From Anderseniella sp. (lineage in GTDB: Bacteria > Pseudomonadota > Alphaproteobacteria > Rhizobiales > Aestuariivirgaceae): a stretch of DNA of 14,736 bases. The notes below the pieces were generated by a model that was not told where the DNA came from, ran no database searches, and saw only the letters and a list, made by a program, of their open reading frames with translations. Where the stretch lies: NCBI GenBank assembly GCA_013041995.1, contig JABDRA010000464.1:1-14736 (forward strand), read 5' to 3'. Each line of letters opens with the position of its first letter. Position 1 is the first letter of the stretch. Shown here one piece after another: positions 12,730 through 14,736 of this stretch. The position numbers and the translations under genes were made by a program.

Positions 12730-14403
12730 ATGAACGAGGCAGCAGCAGTGGAACGCGAGTCCATGGAGTTTGATGTTGTGATTGTCGGCGCAGGCCCCGC
12801 AGGTCTGTCCGCTGCCATTCGCCTCAAGCAGTTGGCGGAAAAAGCCGGAACCGAGATTTCGGTTTGCGTGCTGGAAAAAGGCTCTGAGGTTGGGGCACAT
12901 ATCCTGTCCGGTGCCGTCGTCGATCCGGTTGCACTCGATGAATTGATCCCTGACTGGAAAGAAAAGGGTGCGCCGCTGAAAACGCCGGTCAAGGAAGACC
13001 GCTTCTACATGCTCGGCCCTTCAGGTGCCTTGCGCCTGCCGAACTTTCTGATGCCGCCGCTGATGAACAATCATGGCAATTACGCCGTGTCCCTGGGCAA
13101 TGTGTGCCGCTGGCTTGCCGAACAGGCTGAAGGCCTGGGCGTCGAGATTTATCCCGGGTTTGCCTGTTCGGACCTGGTGTATCGCGAAGACGGTTCGGTC
13201 AAGGGCGTTGTTGCCGGCGTGTTCGGGCTCGGCAAGGACGGCAAGCCCGGCCCGGATTATGAACCCGGCATGGAACTGCATGGCAAGTATGTCATGATCG
13301 GTGAAGGCGTGCGCGGGTCACTGGCCAAGGTGCTGATCGACAGGTTCAACCTGTCGGAAGGCAAAAGCCCCCAGAAATTCGGCCTCGGCATGAAAGAATT
13401 GTGGGAAATCAAGCCCGAAAATCATAAACCCGGCCAGGTAACCCATACCATGGGCTGGCCGCTCAATACCAGGACCGGTGGCGGCTCGTTCATGTACCAC
13501 CTGGAAGACAACCTGGTTTCCATCGGCTTCGTGGTGCATCTCAACTACAAGAACCCGCATCTGTTTCCCTACATGGAATTTCAGCGCTTCAAGCATCACC
13601 CGTTGATTGCCGATGTGCTGGAAGGTGGCCGCCGCGTGGCATATGGCGCGCGCGCCATCACCGAAGGCGGCTACCAGTCTGTGCCGAAATTGTCGTTCCC
13701 CGGCGGATGTCTCATCGGCTGTTCTGCCGGCATGGTCAATCTACCCCGCATCAAGGGGTCTCATAACGCCATGGCGTCCGGCATGCTGGCTGCCGATGCA
13801 GCTGCAGCAGCGATTGCAGCGGGACGCGAAGGTGATGAGCTGACCGAATACCAGGCGGCCTGGGACAAGTCTCCAATTGCTGAAGATCTCAAGAAAGTTC
13901 GCAATGTCAAACCATTATGGTCAAAGCTTGGTCTGCTGGGCGGGCTTGCTGTGGGCGGGCTGGACATGTGGACCAACCAGCTGTTCGGCTTCTCCTTCTT
14001 CGGCACCATGAAGCATGAAAAGAATGATGCTGAATCAACCGGCAAGGCGGCTGATTATCCCGTCATCGATTATCCCAGGCCCGACGGTGTGCTGTCATTC
14101 GACAGGCTGACCAATGTGGCCTATTCGGCAACCAATCATGATGAAAACCAGCCTGCACATCTGCACCTTGAGGATGCAACAATACCGGTCAGCCACAACC
14201 TGCCCGTATATGCAGAACCGGCGCAGCGTTACTGCCCCGCCGGTGTCTATGAAATCGTCCAGGACGACGCCGGTAATGACAAATTCCAGATCAATTTCCA
14301 GAACTGCGTGCATTGCAAGACCTGCGACATCAAGGATCCGGCACAGAACATCAACTGGACTGTGCCGCAAGGTGGTGAAGGGCCGAATTACCCGAATATG
14401 TAA
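12730..14403 (+). CDS. Electron transfer flavoprotein-ubiquinone oxidoreductase
   Basis: A 557-residue inner-membrane-associated flavoprotein that passes electrons from reduced ETF (fatty-acid and amino-acid dehydrogenases) to ubiquinone. The FAD Rossmann motif is FDVVIVGAGPAGLSAAIRL (Gly20-x-Gly-x-x-Gly25). GSEVGAHILSGAVVDP, the glycine-rich GGSFMYHLEDNLVSIGFV and CLIGCSAGMVNLPRIKGSHNAM are conserved. The C-terminal ferredoxin-like domain carries the four [4Fe-4S] ligands Cys502, Cys526, Cys529 and Cys532 (YCPAG and NCVHCKTC), followed by the typical end NINWTVPQGGEGPNYPNM. The open frame extends upstream to 12550, but that part overlaps the divergent glycosylase gene. ATG 12730 gives the usual N-terminus, with AGG 4 nt and GGAG 12 nt upstream. 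No etfAB genes are adjacent. Confidence 0.96.
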   Translation: MNEAAAVERESMEFDVVIVGAGPAGLSAAIRLKQLAEKAGTEISVCVLEKGSEVGAHILSGAVVDPVALDELIPDWKEKGAPLKTPVKEDRFYMLGPSGALRLPNFLMPPLMNNHGNYAVSLGNVCRWLAEQAEGLGVEIYPGFACSDLVYREDGSVKGVVAGVFGLGKDGKPGPDYEPGMELHGKYVMIGEGVRGSLAKVLIDRFNLSEGKSPQKFGLGMKELWEIKPENHKPGQVTHTMGWPLNTRTGGGSFMYHLEDNLVSIGFVVHLNYKNPHLFPYMEFQRFKHHPLIADVLEGGRRVAYGARAITEGGYQSVPKLSFPGGCLIGCSAGMVNLPRIKGSHNAMASGMLAADAAAAAIAAGREGDELTEYQAAWDKSPIAEDLKKVRNVKPLWSKLGLLGGLAVGGLDMWTNQLFGFSFFGTMKHEKNDAESTGKAADYPVIDYPRPDGVLSFDRLTNVAYSATNHDENQPAHLHLEDATIPVSHNLPVYAEPAQRYCPAGVYEIVQDDAGNDKFQINFQNCVHCKTCDIKDPAQNINWTVPQGGEGPNYPNM

Positions 14404-14720
14404 GGCGGTCTACCGGCAGCTCGACCCGGAATCCTGAATGTATGCGAGCGCCTGAAATGACTTAAAGTTCTGAAAATAAACAAATTTATGAAGTTTGATC
14501 AGAGCAGCCGAAAATCATTCCGACCTGGTACCATTGATCCCTGTCAAGGACGCTGGTTCAGTGCCGTGTTAATGGTTTCGGCATGATGTTTGCTAGGCGT
14601 TTTTCATGCCTTGTCGAAGAACCTAAAGAATTGATTGAGTTGGTCAAATTGGCGTCATTTTGTTGCCTGTTTGTTGGTCATGCTGGACGAATGTCGGGGA
14701 GCCAAAAAGGGAGCCCTTTT
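14404..14720. other. Intergenic region after the ETF-QO gene
   Basis: This 317-nt, comparatively A+T-rich stretch has no credible ORF. It contains a 7-bp inverted repeat GGCATGA/TCATGCC at 14580-14586 and 14604-14610, possibly an operator or weak hairpin. It ends in a palindrome over the ribosome-binding site of the next gene. I see no intrinsic terminator directly after the ETF-QO stop. A promoter for the following gene is expected here, but no -35/-10 pair is convincing. Confidence 0.5.
14705..14720 (+). promoter_or_regulatory. Palindrome overlapping the ribosome-binding site of the last gene
   Basis: AAAAGGG and CCCTTTT flank AG, ending exactly one base before the ATG at 14721. The left arm contains the Shine-Dalgarno (GGGAG, about 7 nt from the ATG). 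In RNA at least six base pairs could form with a 4-nt loop and hide the ribosome-binding site. Confidence 0.5.
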
Positions 14721-14736
14721 ATGAAATACAGAATCT
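14721..14736 (+). CDS. Start of an unidentified gene, cut by the window edge (partial)
   Basis: ATG at 14721 is preceded at ideal spacing by a strong Shine-Dalgarno (AAGGGAG), but only five codons (MKYRI) are visible. No function can be given. The lysine near the start would fit a signal peptide or any short leader, which is not evidence. The call rests on the ribosome-binding site and position alone. Confidence 0.45.

Overview
The window reads as chromosomal DNA of an alphaproteobacterium, most likely of the order Hyphomicrobiales (Rhizobiales). The case rests on a CcrM-type GANTC methyltransferase next to rnhB, a CtrA-like box before ccrM, a DUF992 secreted protein, an OmpA-type envelope protein with a rhizobial-style repeat region, an alphaproteobacterial family 4 uracil-DNA glycosylase and an ETF:ubiquinone oxidoreductase. 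Base composition is G+C rich except for one A+T-rich sulfotransferase gene. No genus can be named from the sequence alone.

Layout. 1-1055 (minus): 3'-truncated secreted, repeat-rich OmpA-type envelope protein; 1056-1438 is its regulatory region, with a degenerate tandem duplication and 11-bp-spaced GTTCAG repeats. 1439-1975 (plus): DUF992 protein. 2156-3675 (minus): ArsR-type repressor and Old Yellow Enzyme-type oxidoreductase in an overlapping two-gene operon, with a perfect 24-bp palindrome over the repressor start. 3783-4643 (minus): A+T-rich sulfotransferase, probably acquired. 4707-8336 (minus): a co-oriented run of PA0069-type radical SAM protein, RNase HII, CcrM and an ArsN1/Pat-like acetyltransferase. 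8437-9695 (plus): two overlapping 'rSAM/selenodomain-associated' glycosyltransferase-family genes. 9707-10696 (minus): Tat-exported metallo-beta-lactamase-fold hydrolase. 10821-11043: large nested palindromic element. 11076-12629 (minus): MoaB and uracil-DNA glycosylase. 12730-14403 (plus): ETF-QO. 14721-end (plus): probable start of another gene.

How it fits together. The central block (6.4-8.4 kb) concerns genome maintenance and cell-cycle control. A formal alphaproteobacterial LexA box (GAAC-N7-GAAC) lies before the radical SAM gene, whose family is related to spore photoproduct lyase. rnhB follows, and its stop codon lies inside a TTAA-N7-TTAA CtrA-type box that precedes three GANTC sites in 26 bp just upstream of ccrM. 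This matches the Caulobacter logic of CtrA-driven, self-methylation-limited ccrM expression. The ArsR/OYE pair looks like a self-repressed detoxification or redox unit.

I see no convincing wholly new multi-gene system. The items most worth following are the putative SOS control of the radical SAM gene, the nested palindromic element at 10.8-11.0 kb, and the family 4 uracil-DNA glycosylase that lacks two of the four usual iron-sulfur ligands. No tRNA, rRNA, CRISPR, transposase or clear intrinsic terminator was found.
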